From: Edaphobacter paludis
GTDB lineage: Bacteria > Acidobacteriota > Terriglobia > Terriglobales > Acidobacteriaceae
DNA: 64,000 nucleotides
Direction: 5' to 3'
Assembly: GCF_039993895.1 (NCBI RefSeq)
Contig: NZ_CP121194.1
Location: 1,488,001 to 1,552,000, forward strand
The translations under genes and the position numbers were made by a program. Below the pieces are notes generated by a model, which did not search any database, was not told the origin of the DNA, and saw only the letters and a list, made by a program, of their open reading frames with translations. Below are positions 53,212 to 62,491 of the stretch, piece after piece (the stretch's first letter is position 1; every line of letters starts with the position of its first letter).

Positions 53212-54117
53212 ATGATGGACAGGGAAGACCAATACCGGGAGCTGGATTCACCTTTATCTTTGACGGCGCAGCAGATCGATTTCTATAACCAGAATGGCTA
53301 CATCAAGCTGAAGCATGTGCTATCGCCGGAGTTGCTGGAGGACTACCGTCGCGTCATTACGGAGTGCGTCGCCGAGTTGTCCGCCGATGCGGTCCCGATG
53401 GAAAAGCGGAGCACCTACGGCAAAGCCTTCCTTCAAGTCATGAATCTCTGGACTCAGTCCGAAAGGGTGAAGGAGTTCGTCTTCGGCAAACGGCTGGCGC
53501 GCATCGCCTCTGACTTGATGGGCGCGACCGGCGTGCGTATTTATCACGACCAGGCCCTCTACAAGGAAGCAGGTGGGGGGATTACCCCGTGGCACGCTGA
53601 CCAGTACTATTGGCCCGTAGCGAGCGACAAGATGGTGACCGCGTGGATACCACTTCAGGACACTCCACTGGAGATGGGACCGCTTGCATTCTGCGAAAAG
53701 AGTCATCGGTTTCAGATTGGCCGCGATCTCGAGATCAGCGATGAGAGCGAGATTACGCTCAAGCAGGCACTCAGCACTTTCAAACTGGAGGAGAGTGCCT
53801 TCGATCTCGGGGAGGTAAGTTTTCACGGAGGATGGACGTTTCATCGCGCAGGAGCGAACACCACAGATCGTCCACGCGAGGTGATGACCATCATCTACAT
53901 GGATGAAGATATGCGGCTTGTCAAGCCAAAGAACAAGAATCAGATCGCCGATAGCGAACGTTGGTGTCCCGGCATAGAGATCGGAGGGGTGGTCGCGTCA
54001 TCCTTGAACCCGATTATTTACTCGACTAAATCTGCTCAGCCGCTACATGGAAACCAGCTTGACACGTCCAGCAAGGAAGAAATCTTCGCTGATGTGGGTT
54101 TGCCGCAAGGAAACTGA
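53212..54117 (+). CDS. Phytanoyl-CoA dioxygenase-family (PhyH) oxygenase
   Basis: 301 residues from ATG 53212 with AAAGGA eight bases upstream. The double-stranded beta-helix iron site is H-x-D in TPWHADQYYW and a distal histidine in GWTFHRAGANTTDRPRE, with the arginine that binds 2-oxoglutarate following. The N-terminal helix QIDFYNQNGYIKLKHVLSPE is typical for the family. These enzymes hydroxylate a carbon using Fe(II), O2 and 2-oxoglutarate; the substrate is unknown. An alcohol dehydrogenase and an esterase follow on the same strand, which suggests a short catabolic route. An earlier in-frame ATG at 53173 would place the palindrome inside the coding region and is disfavoured. Confidence 0.9.
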   Translation: MMDREDQYRELDSPLSLTAQQIDFYNQNGYIKLKHVLSPELLEDYRRVITECVAELSADAVPMEKRSTYGKAFLQVMNLWTQSERVKEFVFGKRLARIASDLMGATGVRIYHDQALYKEAGGGITPWHADQYYWPVASDKMVTAWIPLQDTPLEMGPLAFCEKSHRFQIGRDLEISDESEITLKQALSTFKLEESAFDLGEVSFHGGWTFHRAGANTTDRPREVMTIIYMDEDMRLVKPKNKNQIADSERWCPGIEIGGVVASSLNPIIYSTKSAQPLHGNQLDTSSKEEIFADVGLPQGN

Positions 54118-54238
54118 CTCCCGGCGATCCACGCCGACATCTCGCATGAATACGTCATGTTGGCCATTTTCTCCTATTGGCCACGCCGCGGGGACAATCG
54201 AGCCACATTCCGGCTCACGGATCTAATAAAGGAGAAGC

Positions 54239-55312
54239 ATGGACGTAAGCGCAGCAGTTACTGATGGTGAAGGAGTATTCGTAATTGAGACAATTGGTAT
54301 CGACGCGCCCGCGCGCGGTGAGGTGCTGGTCGCCATCAAAGCAAGTGGGGTCTGCCACACGGATTGGGACTCGCTTTACTGGAAGAAGCGGCTGGTGCTT
54401 GGTCACGAGGGAGCGGGAGAGGTGCTGGCCGTCGGCGAGGGAGTTACGCAGTTCGAGCCCGGCGACCGCATCATGTTGAACTGGGCGATACCATGCGGCG
54501 TCTGTTTTCAGTGCAAGCGGTGCAACGAAAATATCTGCGAAAACCGCGGCACCGTGCCCGATGAGCGATATCATCATGACCGCGGGCCGCTGAATGCATC
54601 GTTCAACCTGGGCACAATGGCGACGCACGCAATCGTGCCCGAAGCAGCCGTGCTGAAGCTTCCCTCCGGAGTTCCTTATGAAGTGGCCGCCATTATGGGT
54701 TGCGCGGTGATGACCGGCTTCGGGTCAGCGGTGAATGCGGCACAGGTCGCGGAAGGCAGCACCGTCGTAGTGCTCGGTTGCGGCGGCGTCGGGCTCAGCA
54801 CGATCCTAGGCGCGCTGTACCGAAAAGCGGCGCGCGTGATCGCAGTCGATGTCAATCCTGCGCGGCTTGAATTTGCCACGCTGTTCGGTGCTACGGAGAC
54901 GCTGCTGGCCGATCGCAAGGACAAAGGACTGCTCGATGCTGCGAAAGAAGTGAAGCGGCTCAATGGCGGCCGCGGCGCCGATTACGCCTTCGAGTGCACT
55001 GCAGTTCCGGAACTCGGTGCCGCGCCTCTCGCCGTGGTACGCAGCGGCGGTACCGCGATCGGCGTCAGTGGAATAGAACAGGTGGTCCCTTTGGATATGG
55101 AACTCTTCGAGTGGAATAAGACCTACATCAATCCGCTCTACGGTTCCTGCCGTCCCCAGCGTGACTTCCCGCTGCTGATCGATCTCTATCTGAAGAAGCA
55201 GCTGCCGCTTGATGCGATGGTCACCCGTACCTACCCGCTCGTCTCTCTCGACCAGGCGTTCAAGGACATGCACGCCGGCATCAACTCCAAAGGAGTGCTT
55301 GTCTTTGATTAA
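54239..55312 (+). CDS. Zinc-dependent alcohol dehydrogenase (class III-like MDR)
   Basis: 357 residues, ATG 54239 with AAAGGAG. Catalytic zinc ligands are C in ASGVCHTD and H in LGHEGAG. The structural zinc site is CGVCFQCKRCNENIC. The NAD-binding motif is VLGCGGVGLSTILGA followed by VIAVDVNPARLE, with an aspartate that favours NAD over NADP. It oxidises an alcohol or hydroxymethyl compound, possibly formaldehyde adducts as class III enzymes do. The esterase gene starts before this gene's stop. Direct TTGGCCA repeats (54160-54166 and 54177-54183) lie in the short upstream gap. Confidence 0.9.
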   Translation: MDVSAAVTDGEGVFVIETIGIDAPARGEVLVAIKASGVCHTDWDSLYWKKRLVLGHEGAGEVLAVGEGVTQFEPGDRIMLNWAIPCGVCFQCKRCNENICENRGTVPDERYHHDRGPLNASFNLGTMATHAIVPEAAVLKLPSGVPYEVAAIMGCAVMTGFGSAVNAAQVAEGSTVVVLGCGGVGLSTILGALYRKAARVIAVDVNPARLEFATLFGATETLLADRKDKGLLDAAKEVKRLNGGRGADYAFECTAVPELGAAPLAVVRSGGTAIGVSGIEQVVPLDMELFEWNKTYINPLYGSCRPQRDFPLLIDLYLKKQLPLDAMVTRTYPLVSLDQAFKDMHAGINSKGVLVFD

Positions 55313-56099
55313 ATCGTTCCATACTGTGGAGCTCTCCGACCCTGCATACGAGCGCGAGGGTTTGCGAGTTGCAACCGTAAAGAGCCGCGCACTGGGCCGT
55401 CGCGCCGATGTAACGGTGTGGGTGCCCTCCGCGCAAAAGATCGACAGACTATTAATCCTTCTGCATGGAGTTTATGGCAGTCATTGGGCGTGGTCGCAAA
55501 AGGCCGGCGTCCATCGCACGGCCCAACATATGATGGATGCCGGTGAGATCGCGCCGATGGTCATCGCCATGCCAAGTGACGGCCTTGGCCGCGACGGCAG
55601 CGGTTATCTTACGCAGCCCCATGGCGAAGACGCAGAACGGTGGATCGTTGACGAAATGCCTGCGATCGCGCAACTCGCAGCGTCAGCCCTGTGTACAGAT
55701 GCGAAGATCGCAATCGCGGGCTTGTCGATGGGCGGTTATGGAGCGCTGCGGCTGGGTGCGAAGTATGCAGATCGCTTCAGCGCAATCTCCGCTCATTCGG
55801 CAATTACCGATGTGATGGAGATGCAGAGCTTCACCGAGGAGCCGGTGGGCGAGTACCTGCAATGTGGGCCAAGAGAAGAGCTGAGCGCCATCTACTGGCT
55901 TCAAAAACATCGCATGAAGTTGCCAAAGCTACGCTTTGACTGCGGCGTGGATGACCCCCTGATCGAACGCAATCGCGCACTTCATCGCGCATTACAAATA
56001 GAAGCCATTGCGCATATCTACGAGGAGTTCGCAGGTGGACATGAATGGCCATACTGGCAGAAGCACGTTGCGGAGACCTTGCGCTTCGCCAGTGAATAA
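55305..56099 (+). CDS. Esterase-family alpha/beta hydrolase
   Basis: 264 residues, most likely from TTG 55305, which overlaps the dehydrogenase stop by eight bases and has AAAGGAG (55289-55295) nine bases upstream; no ATG is available. The nucleophile elbow is AGLSMGGYGALRLG, with Ser at its centre. An acidic residue in CGVDDPLIERNR and the histidine in FAGGHEWPYW complete the triad. It belongs to the esterase D/PF00756 type. No signal peptide is seen, so it is probably cytoplasmic. Coupling to the dehydrogenase implies it hydrolyses an ester or thioester formed in the same pathway. Confidence 0.85.
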   Translation: MIKSFHTVELSDPAYEREGLRVATVKSRALGRRADVTVWVPSAQKIDRLLILLHGVYGSHWAWSQKAGVHRTAQHMMDAGEIAPMVIAMPSDGLGRDGSGYLTQPHGEDAERWIVDEMPAIAQLAASALCTDAKIAIAGLSMGGYGALRLGAKYADRFSAISAHSAITDVMEMQSFTEEPVGEYLQCGPREELSAIYWLQKHRMKLPKLRFDCGVDDPLIERNRALHRALQIEAIAHIYEEFAGGHEWPYWQKHVAETLRFASE

Positions 56100-56146
56100 T
56101 GAGGGAGATTGTGAGCGGTGGATACGCGCTTGGAGAGAAGACACAA

Positions 56147-56179
56147 AAAGCGGTCACGATTCTGAATCGTGACCGCTTT
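56147..56179. terminator. Bidirectional intrinsic terminator
   Basis: A perfect 15-bp stem, AAAGCGGTCACGATT (56147-56161) and AATCGTGACCGCTTT (56165-56179), with a three-base loop. A runs and T runs at the two ends let it serve both the esterase (plus) and pdxS (minus) transcripts, which converge here. Confidence 0.9.
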
Positions 56180-56203
56180 GGCATCTGTTGTTAGAGGCAG
56201 GCT

Positions 56204-57157
56204 CTACCAGCCGCGCGTTTGCATGAGATCGCGCTCTTCGATGGCGGCTGCGGCGAGACCCTTCATGGTGCCGGTGACGGCTTCTGAGGCTTCGGCCACG
56301 ATCTGGGGATCGTTGTAGTGGGTGGTCGCGATGACGATGGCCTTGGCGCGGGAGACGGCTTCGGCGCGCTCCTTCGGGTCGTTTTCGACGTCGAGCGGAG
56401 TGGCGCGCTCCTTCATGAAGATGCCGGAGCCGACGAAGATGGACTCGGCTCCGAGCTGCATCATCAGGGCCGCGTCGGCGGGCGTGGCGATGCCGCCTGC
56501 GCTGAAGTTGGGGACGGGGAGCTTGCCGGCTTTGGCGACCATGCGGACGAGCTCGTAGGGCGCCCCGTGGACCTTGGCGGCGTTGTAGAGTTCGGAATCG
56601 TCGAGGACGGTGAGGGCCTTGATCTCGCGGACGATCTGGCGCATGTGCTGGACGGCGTGGACGACGTCGCCGGTACCGGGCTCGCCCTTGGTGCGGATCA
56701 TGGCTGCGCCTTCAGCGATGCGGCGCAATGCTTCACCTAAGTTGCGGGCTCCGCAGACGAAGGGAGTGGTGAAGGCGTGTTTGTCGATGTGGTAGACCTC
56801 GTCGGCCGGGGTGAGGACCTCGGACTCGTCGATGAAGTCGACGCCGAGGGTCTGGAGCACCTGGGCTTCGGCGAAGTGGCCGATGCGCGCCTTGGCCATG
56901 ACGGGGATGGAGACGGCCGCGACGATCTCCTTGATCAGCTTGGGGTTGGCCATGCGGGCGACGCCGCCCTCGGCGCGAATCATGGCGGGTACGCGCTCGA
57001 GCGCCATCACGGAGATGGCACCAGCCTCTTCGGCGATGCGGGCCTGTTCGACGTTCATGACGTCCATGATGACGCCACCTTTGAGCATCTCGGCCAGGCC
57101 GGTCTTGAGGCGAAGGGAGGATGAGCCGAAGTTGCCGTTGGTGGTGGGGTCTGCCAT
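56204..57157 (-). CDS. pdxS: Pyridoxal 5'-phosphate synthase, PdxS subunit
   Basis: 317 residues; ATG 57157 with AAGGAG upstream. The TIM-barrel enzyme is highly conserved: [73 protein letters not shown] and VGSGIFMK. It makes pyridoxal phosphate from ribose 5-phosphate, glyceraldehyde 3-phosphate and ammonia supplied by the glutaminase PdxT. No pdxT gene lies in the window, so it must be elsewhere in the genome. It is a single-gene transcript ending at the bidirectional terminator. Confidence 0.97.
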   Translation of the reverse strand: MADPTTNGNFGSSSLRLKTGLAEMLKGGVIMDVMNVEQARIAEEAGAISVMALERVPAMIRAEGGVARMANPKLIKEIVAAVSIPVMAKARIGHFAEAQVLQTLGVDFIDESEVLTPADEVYHIDKHAFTTPFVCGARNLGEALRRIAEGAAMIRTKGEPGTGDVVHAVQHMRQIVREIKALTVLDDSELYNAAKVHGAPYELVRMVAKAGKLPVPNFSAGGIATPADAALMMQLGAESIFVGSGIFMKERATPLDVENDPKERAEAVSRAKAIVIATTHYNDPQIVAEASEAVTGTMKGLAAAAIEERDLMQTRGW

Positions 57158-57386
57158 GACGATATCTCCTTGCCGCGAGAGACGCGCTGAGGGGTGATTC
57201 AGGCTGTTCGCGGGAAAGTTAAGTTTATCAGTTTTAGAGCGATGGATGGAGTCGCGGGAGATTGTTGATGGGGATGAGTCCAGGGGAGAAAGATTTGCTG
57301 AAAATTCAAGAAGTATTTATGCGGTGTGCAGGGTCATCTCGTCAAACTAGGCAGAGAGTCAGGTATTGCCAGCGCACGGAGGGCAC

Positions 57387-58109
57387 ATGGAAGCTGAGTT
57401 GACGATTGTGATTCCTGCGAAGAACGAAGTGAAGATGCTGCCGAAACTGCTGAAGTCGCTTTGCAGGCAGGACTATGAAAACATGGCTCGGACCAGGGTA
57501 ATTATCGCGGATGCGGGGTCGACCGACGGGACGGCGGCGGCGGCGCTGGGATTTCGCGATCAGTTGAATGTCGAGGTGATTCCGGGAGGATTGCCTTCGG
57601 TGGGGAGGAACGCGGGAGCACGGCTGGCGACGACGAGGTTCGTGTTGTTTCTGGACGCGGATGTGGAGCTGCCGGAGCCGACGCTACTGCGGCGGGCGCT
57701 GGCGAAGATGCGGCGAGGGGAGCTGCATCTGGCTACGACGAATATAGCGTGCAGGCATGGCGGGTTTTTCGACGATGCACTGTATATGGGAAATAATCTG
57801 ATGCAGCGGGCGAGTTCGTTCGTGAGCCCTTTTGCTACGGGGATGTTTATGCTGTTTGACCGCGAAGCATTCTGGCGGCTGGGTAGCTTCAATGAGCGGG
57901 CGCTGTTTGCGGAGGACTATCTGCTGTCGAAGGGGGTGGCGCGGCAGCGGTTCGGGATCGTGCGGGGTAAGGTGTTGACGACCAACCGGCGGTTCAAGAA
58001 GCTTGGGCACGGGCGGATGGTCTGGATGTTCTTCAAGACGATGCTGCATAGCTGGGACGATGGATATTTCTTGCAGGATCAGGGATATTGGGAAGAGGCT
58101 GAGGCTTAG
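57387..58109 (+). CDS. GT2 family glycosyltransferase
   Basis: 240 residues from ATG 57387, with GGAGGG upstream. The GT-A fold is plain: TIVIPAKNEVKMLPKLLKSL, VIIADAGSTDGT, the nucleotide-binding VGRNAGARLATTRFVLFLDADVE with its D-x-D, and a later ALFAEDYLLSKGV that supplies the catalytic acid region. There is no transmembrane segment of note apart from a mildly hydrophobic C-terminal part. It transfers a sugar from a nucleotide donor, but the acceptor is unknown. It is convergent with the thioesterase gene; the two stops overlap by four bases. Confidence 0.88.
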   Translation: MEAELTIVIPAKNEVKMLPKLLKSLCRQDYENMARTRVIIADAGSTDGTAAAALGFRDQLNVEVIPGGLPSVGRNAGARLATTRFVLFLDADVELPEPTLLRRALAKMRRGELHLATTNIACRHGGFFDDALYMGNNLMQRASSFVSPFATGMFMLFDREAFWRLGSFNERALFAEDYLLSKGVARQRFGIVRGKVLTTNRRFKKLGHGRMVWMFFKTMLHSWDDGYFLQDQGYWEEAEA

Positions 58110-58594
58110 ATCTGCGGCTGGGTGAGGCCGGCGCGGGCGAGCAGCCTCTCGTCGATGATGATGAAGAGGCCCTTACCGCGAGCGAGCACGGAGCCGTCGG
58201 GATACTGGAGTTCGGCGTGGTGAAAGAGCTTGCGGCCTTCGCGGCGAAGGTGTCGGCTGATGAGGAGCAAAGGCTGGTGGAGAGGTGCCGGACGGAGGTA
58301 GTCGATCTCCATGTGGCGGGTCATGGCGAGGACTTTGAGCGGGCGATTGAGCTTGCTCATAGCTTCGTCGAGGAGCGTGGCCACGATGCCTCCATGAATG
58401 TATCCCGGCGGACCTTCGTGCCGTTGCGTTAGTTGGACGTGAGCGGTGGCCCTAGGAGCATCAGGGTGGGTGGCGTCGATAACGAAGGCGAGATGGAGTC
58501 CTTGCTGATTGGCGGCGCCGCAGCCGAAGCAGTGGCTGGCCCGCTCATCCAGCGTTTTATGCAACGTCTCATTCAGTGTTGGGTCTGTTTTCAT
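58106..58594 (-). CDS. Hot-dog fold thioesterase (PaaI/YbgC type)
   Basis: 162 residues from ATG 58594; a longer frame to 58756 exists but is not needed. CFGCGAANQQGLHL is the usual opening of this acyl-CoA thioesterase group. The hot-dog core follows: PPGYIHGGIVATLLDEAMSK with the helix-forming catalytic aspartate, then ARGKGLFIII. It hydrolyses an acyl-CoA in the cytoplasm. It is divergent from the DUF4126 gene with under 100 bp between starts. The ribosome-binding site is weak, so the start is less certain than the family. Confidence 0.82.
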   Translation of the reverse strand: MKTDPTLNETLHKTLDERASHCFGCGAANQQGLHLAFVIDATHPDAPRATAHVQLTQRHEGPPGYIHGGIVATLLDEAMSKLNRPLKVLAMTRHMEIDYLRPAPLHQPLLLISRHLRREGRKLFHHAELQYPDGSVLARGKGLFIIIDERLLARAGLTQPQI

Positions 58595-58691
58595 GGAGGG
58601 AAGGGTCTCTTTGATCAATGTATTCGGGCTTTGGAGGTCAATATATACCTCAAGGGCGATTGTTTCGGCAGAGGTATAGAATTCCGTGCAC

Positions 58692-59342
58692 ATGGACTTC
58701 TCGCCAGCCAATATTACCGGTCTTGTGATTGCTGCCAGCTTTGCGGCAGGGCTCAATATCTATGTTACGGTGCTTACGCTTGGCATCCTGGCGCGGACGC
58801 ACTGGGTTGCGCTGCCGGCGGGGCTGGATTCACTAGGCTATACGTGGGTGCTGGTGGTGTGCGCGATCATGTTCGCCGTTGAGTTTGTCGCGGACAAGAT
58901 TCCCGGCTTCGATATTTTTTGGAATGTGCTGCACACTGCTGTTCGTGTGCCGATTGCGGCGTTGGTTGCCTACCATGCGAGCGCGCAGCTTTCACCGCAG
59001 ATGCAGATCATCGCTACGGGATTGGGCGCGGCGATTGCACTGGCTACGCATAGCTCGAAGACGGCACTGCGAGCCGTGGTGACTCCTAGCCCTGAGCCTG
59101 TGTCGAATATTGCGTTGAGCAGCACGGAAGATGTTGTTGCCGTGGGGCTGACGTGGTTTGCCACAGATCATCCTGTGGTGGCGGCTTCGATTGCGGTGGC
59201 CTCGTTGGTGGTGGCTGTGTTGGCGGCGCGGGCGCTTTTACGGGCGATCCAGAGGCCTTTGCGGCGATTGTTCGGGACGCCGCCGGTGGATGCCAGGGTG
59301 GTCAGCAAGCCTTCTGCTAAGTCAGCGGAAACCGCACGATAA
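58692..59342 (+). CDS. DUF4126 membrane protein
   Basis: 216 residues from ATG 58692 (GTG 58686 possible). Hydrophobic segments lie at about residues 7-30, 49-63, 83-97, 107-118 and 157-178. The run GLNIYVTVLTLGILAR and the central VEFVADKIPGFDIFWNVLHTAVR are the conserved DUF4126 pattern. Function is unknown. The last 35 residues are basic and likely cytoplasmic. It ends 56 bp before rpsA on the same strand but may be transcribed separately. Confidence 0.85.
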   Translation: MDFSPANITGLVIAASFAAGLNIYVTVLTLGILARTHWVALPAGLDSLGYTWVLVVCAIMFAVEFVADKIPGFDIFWNVLHTAVRVPIAALVAYHASAQLSPQMQIIATGLGAAIALATHSSKTALRAVVTPSPEPVSNIALSSTEDVVAVGLTWFATDHPVVAASIAVASLVVAVLAARALLRAIQRPLRRLFGTPPVDARVVSKPSAKSAETAR

Positions 59343-59398
59343 GCGGACGCAATGGTATTCTAGCCGGAATCACCGTGATAGCGAGGCTGTAACTTTTC

Positions 59399-61081
59399 AT
59401 GTCCAATCCAGATGTTTCGGCAGCAGAATCAACCATCGAAAACAACGAGTCATTCGACAAGATTCTTTCGCAGTATGAGCAGAGCCATTCGCACCGGGTG
59501 GGCGAGGACGGCAGGCAGCTTGAAGGAACGGTCATCGCCGTCTCGGCTGAATCGGTGTTTGTCGATATTGGCTTTAAAACCGAAGGCATTTTGCCGCTGA
59601 CTTTGTTTCAGAACGCCAATGAGACGGTCGAGGTAGGGACGAAGCTGCTGGTGACGGTGAAGGGGCGCGATGCCGAGGGCTACTACGAGCTTTCGCGGCA
59701 GCGGGTGGAGCGTCCGAAGGACTGGACCTCGTTGGAGAAGGCGTTTGCCGACAAGGCGATCATCGTGGGTACTGTCACGGGTGTAGTTAAGGGTGGACTT
59801 TCCGTGGATGTGGGCTCGCGGGCGTTTATGCCGGGCTCGCGTAGCGGAGCGCGTGATGCCGCGGAGATGGAGAAGCTGGTCGGGCAGGAGATTACCTGCC
59901 GGATCATCAAGCTGGATGTGGCCGAAGAAGATGTGGTGGTCGACCATCGCTCGGTTGCTGAAGAGGAAGAGCGCTCGACGAAGGAACAGCGGTATGCCGA
60001 GATTAAGGAAGGCGACACCGCGCTGGGGACGGTGCGCAGCCTTGCGGATTATGGAGCGTTTGTCGACATCGGCGGAGTCGATGGGCTGCTGCACATCAGC
60101 GACATTGCGTGGGGACGCGTGAACAAGCCTACGGATGTGCTTTCTGCGGGGCAACAGGTTGAAGTGAAGGTCTTGAAGATCGATGCAACGAGCAAGAAGA
60201 TCTCGCTTGGAATGAAACAGCTTCTGCCGCATCCGTGGGACGCGGTGGAAGGGAAGTATGTTGCGGGAGAGCGGGTTCGCGGTACGGTAACGCGGGCGAC
60301 GGACTTTGGCGCCTTTGTCGAACTGGAGCCCGGAGTTGAGGGGATGGTTCATCTCTCCGAGATGTCGTGGGCGAAGAAGGTTCACAAACCGAGCGACATG
60401 CTGAAGCCGGGTGAGACAGTCGAGGTGATGATTCTTGGCGTCAACGTAGCTGAGCGGCGCATGTCGCTCGGGCTGAAGCAGACGCTCGGCGATCCTTGGG
60501 CCGAGGCGCAGGAGAAGTTTGCAGTTGGCTCGACGGTGGAAGGGCCGGTCGTCAGCCTCACCAAGTTTGGCGCATTTGTGCAGCTTGTCGAGGGTATTGA
60601 AGGCATGATTCATGTCAGCGAGATCAGCGCAGAGAAGCGTGTGGAGCGTCCGCAGGATGTGCTGCGGGTGGGCCAGGTGGTGCAGGCTAAGGTGCTCGAT
60701 ATCGACAAGGAGAAGCGACAGATCAAGCTGAGCATGAAGCAGCTTGTGCCGACCGGCCTTGATGAATACATCGCCGAGCATAAGGAAGGCGATGTGGTGA
60801 CCGGACGGCTGATTGAAGTCTCTGGCGACAATGCGACCGTAGAACTGGGCGAAGGGATTCGCAGCAAGTGCAGGATGGTCGCGGCGGCTGCAAAGGAAGA
60901 ACAGCCTGCGGCTGCAGGTCAGCTTGATCTTTCGGCGTTCAGCTCGATGTTGAAGGAGCGCTGGAAGAGCGGTGCTGTGAGCGCGGCCAAGACGGATGAA
61001 GTCCGCGCAGGACAGATTCGCAGCTTCAAAATTACGAAGCTCGATCTGGATGCAAAGACGATTGAGGTGCAACTAGTTTAG
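59399..61081 (+). CDS. rpsA: 30S ribosomal protein S1
   Basis: 560 residues with repeated S1 RNA-binding domains. The repeated phrase pattern G-x-V-x-x-x-x-x-F-G-A-F-V-x-L, then G-M-x-H-x-S-E, is seen at VRSLADYGAFVDIGGVDGLLHISDIAWG, VTRATDFGAFVELEPGVEGMVHLSEM and VSLTKFGAFVQLVEGIEGMIHVSEI, with each domain ended by ISLGMKQL or close. The two N-terminal domains are the ribosome-binding type. S1 unfolds mRNA leaders on the small subunit. The stop codon overlaps the amidase stop on the other strand, so no terminator separates them. Confidence 0.95.
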   Translation: MSNPDVSAAESTIENNESFDKILSQYEQSHSHRVGEDGRQLEGTVIAVSAESVFVDIGFKTEGILPLTLFQNANETVEVGTKLLVTVKGRDAEGYYELSRQRVERPKDWTSLEKAFADKAIIVGTVTGVVKGGLSVDVGSRAFMPGSRSGARDAAEMEKLVGQEITCRIIKLDVAEEDVVVDHRSVAEEEERSTKEQRYAEIKEGDTALGTVRSLADYGAFVDIGGVDGLLHISDIAWGRVNKPTDVLSAGQQVEVKVLKIDATSKKISLGMKQLLPHPWDAVEGKYVAGERVRGTVTRATDFGAFVELEPGVEGMVHLSEMSWAKKVHKPSDMLKPGETVEVMILGVNVAERRMSLGLKQTLGDPWAEAQEKFAVGSTVEGPVVSLTKFGAFVQLVEGIEGMIHVSEISAEKRVERPQDVLRVGQVVQAKVLDIDKEKRQIKLSMKQLVPTGLDEYIAEHKEGDVVTGRLIEVSGDNATVELGEGIRSKCRMVAAAAKEEQPAAAGQLDLSAFSSMLKERWKSGAVSAAKTDEVRAGQIRSFKITKLDLDAKTIEVQLV

Positions 61082-62487
61082 GAGCGTGCCATCGGTGGGG
61101 GCTGGTATCCGAAGTCGCGATCGATAGCCGCTGCAATGCCGAGTACGGCCTCGTCCTGATAAGGTCGGCCTGCGATCTGGATGCCTATAGGCAGACCTTC
61201 GGATGAACGCCCAACCGGCACGACAGCGGCGGGTGCGCCGAGCAGGTTGAACCATTGGGTGTAGCGCATCGCGTCGAGATAGGCGACCTGCTGCCCGTCG
61301 ATATTCCATTCCCGTTCGCCGTGGCGGAAGGCGGGGACTGAGCAGACCGGCATAAGCAGGATGGGAAACTCGCGCATCTCTTTGAGCAGGATGGCTCTTA
61401 GGGTGTCGCACTCCGCCCATATGGTGAGTAGCTCATCGCCGGTGAGCGGCGGGTCCTGACGGGCGATGGTGAGGAACTCCTGAAAGGTTGGGCTGAGGCG
61501 CGATTCTTTGCCTCCAAAGATGGGATTGAGCAGCATGGCTCCGCAACGCACAAAATAATTCCACCAGAGTTTGCGTGCCTGTTCGAGTGCACGAGGGCGG
61601 AACGGCACAACGCGGAAACCCTGGCTGCGCAGGCAACGGACTGCATCCTGTATAGCCTGACGTGTCTCCGGAGTTACGGGTGTGATGTCGTCGTCTTCGA
61701 AGAAGCCTATGGGAATTCGTCGCAATTCTTCCGTGGTGTAGCGCTGAAGAGATACCGGAGCGCCAGTGGGGTCGGCGTCAGCGTGCCCAGAGAGGACATT
61801 GAAGAGTAAGGACACGTCAGCGATGGTTCGAGCCATGGGGCCAACCGCACCGAGCAGCGAAAACGGGCCGACACAAGGTGGCAGATGTCCGACTGCTGGA
61901 ATTCTGCCAGGTGTTGGCTTGAGTGCGCAGATGCCGGTGAAGTGTGCGGGTTCGCGCACGGAGCCTCCGCCGTCGCTGCCGAAGCCGCAGGCGGAGAGGC
62001 CCGCGGCGATGGCTGCGGATTCGCCGCCGCTGGAGCCTCCTGCGGTGCATGTGAGGTCCCACGGGTTTGAAGTGCGGCCGTAGAGGAGATTGTCCGTCTC
62101 GTAGGCCATCAGGAATTCAGGACAGTTTGTGGTGCCAAGAATGACCGCCCCCGCCTGCGTGCTGCGTGCGACGATGACAGCGTCCTCGCGGGGGATGTGT
62201 CCCTTGTTGAAAAGGCTTCCTGTCTCGCAGCGATGACCTGCTACGGCGATGGACGCCTTGATGGTCATAGGAAGGCCGTGCAGAAGGCCGCGAGGGGCCG
62301 AGCTTTTTTCGAGGGCGCTGGCTTGAGCGCGAACGCGTTGCTCATCGAAGTCGATAAGGGCATTGAGCTGCGGATTCAGCCGCTTGATCTGGAGGATGTG
62401 TTCTTCGGCAAGTTCGAGCGGCGAGAGCTTGCGGGCGGAGATCATCGCCAGCAGATCAACGGCGGGTTGCAGGACTAGATCGCTCAT
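61078..62487 (-). CDS. Amidase-signature enzyme
   Basis: 469 residues from ATG 62487. The Ser-cisSer-Lys triad is complete: K in GLPMTIKASIAVAG, and the two serines in TCTAGGSSGGESAAIAAGL with the following GSDGGGSVREPAHFTGICALKPTPGR. Family members cleave amides or work as the GatA subunit; GatA normally has gatC and gatB close by and neither is here, so a stand-alone amidase is more likely. The start lies five bases after the DegT stop, so it is probably part of that operon despite the unrelated chemistry. Confidence 0.9.
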   Translation of the reverse strand: MSDLVLQPAVDLLAMISARKLSPLELAEEHILQIKRLNPQLNALIDFDEQRVRAQASALEKSSAPRGLLHGLPMTIKASIAVAGHRCETGSLFNKGHIPREDAVIVARSTQAGAVILGTTNCPEFLMAYETDNLLYGRTSNPWDLTCTAGGSSGGESAAIAAGLSACGFGSDGGGSVREPAHFTGICALKPTPGRIPAVGHLPPCVGPFSLLGAVGPMARTIADVSLLFNVLSGHADADPTGAPVSLQRYTTEELRRIPIGFFEDDDITPVTPETRQAIQDAVRCLRSQGFRVVPFRPRALEQARKLWWNYFVRCGAMLLNPIFGGKESRLSPTFQEFLTIARQDPPLTGDELLTIWAECDTLRAILLKEMREFPILLMPVCSVPAFRHGEREWNIDGQQVAYLDAMRYTQWFNLLGAPAAVVPVGRSSEGLPIGIQIAGRPYQDEAVLGIAAAIDRDFGYQPPPMARS

Positions 62488-62491
62488 GTGT

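Noticed and set aside
59450-61072. A 540-residue open frame antisense to rpsA
   Set aside because: It is a mirror of the strongly biased codon use of rpsA, has no family resemblance and no ribosome-binding site.
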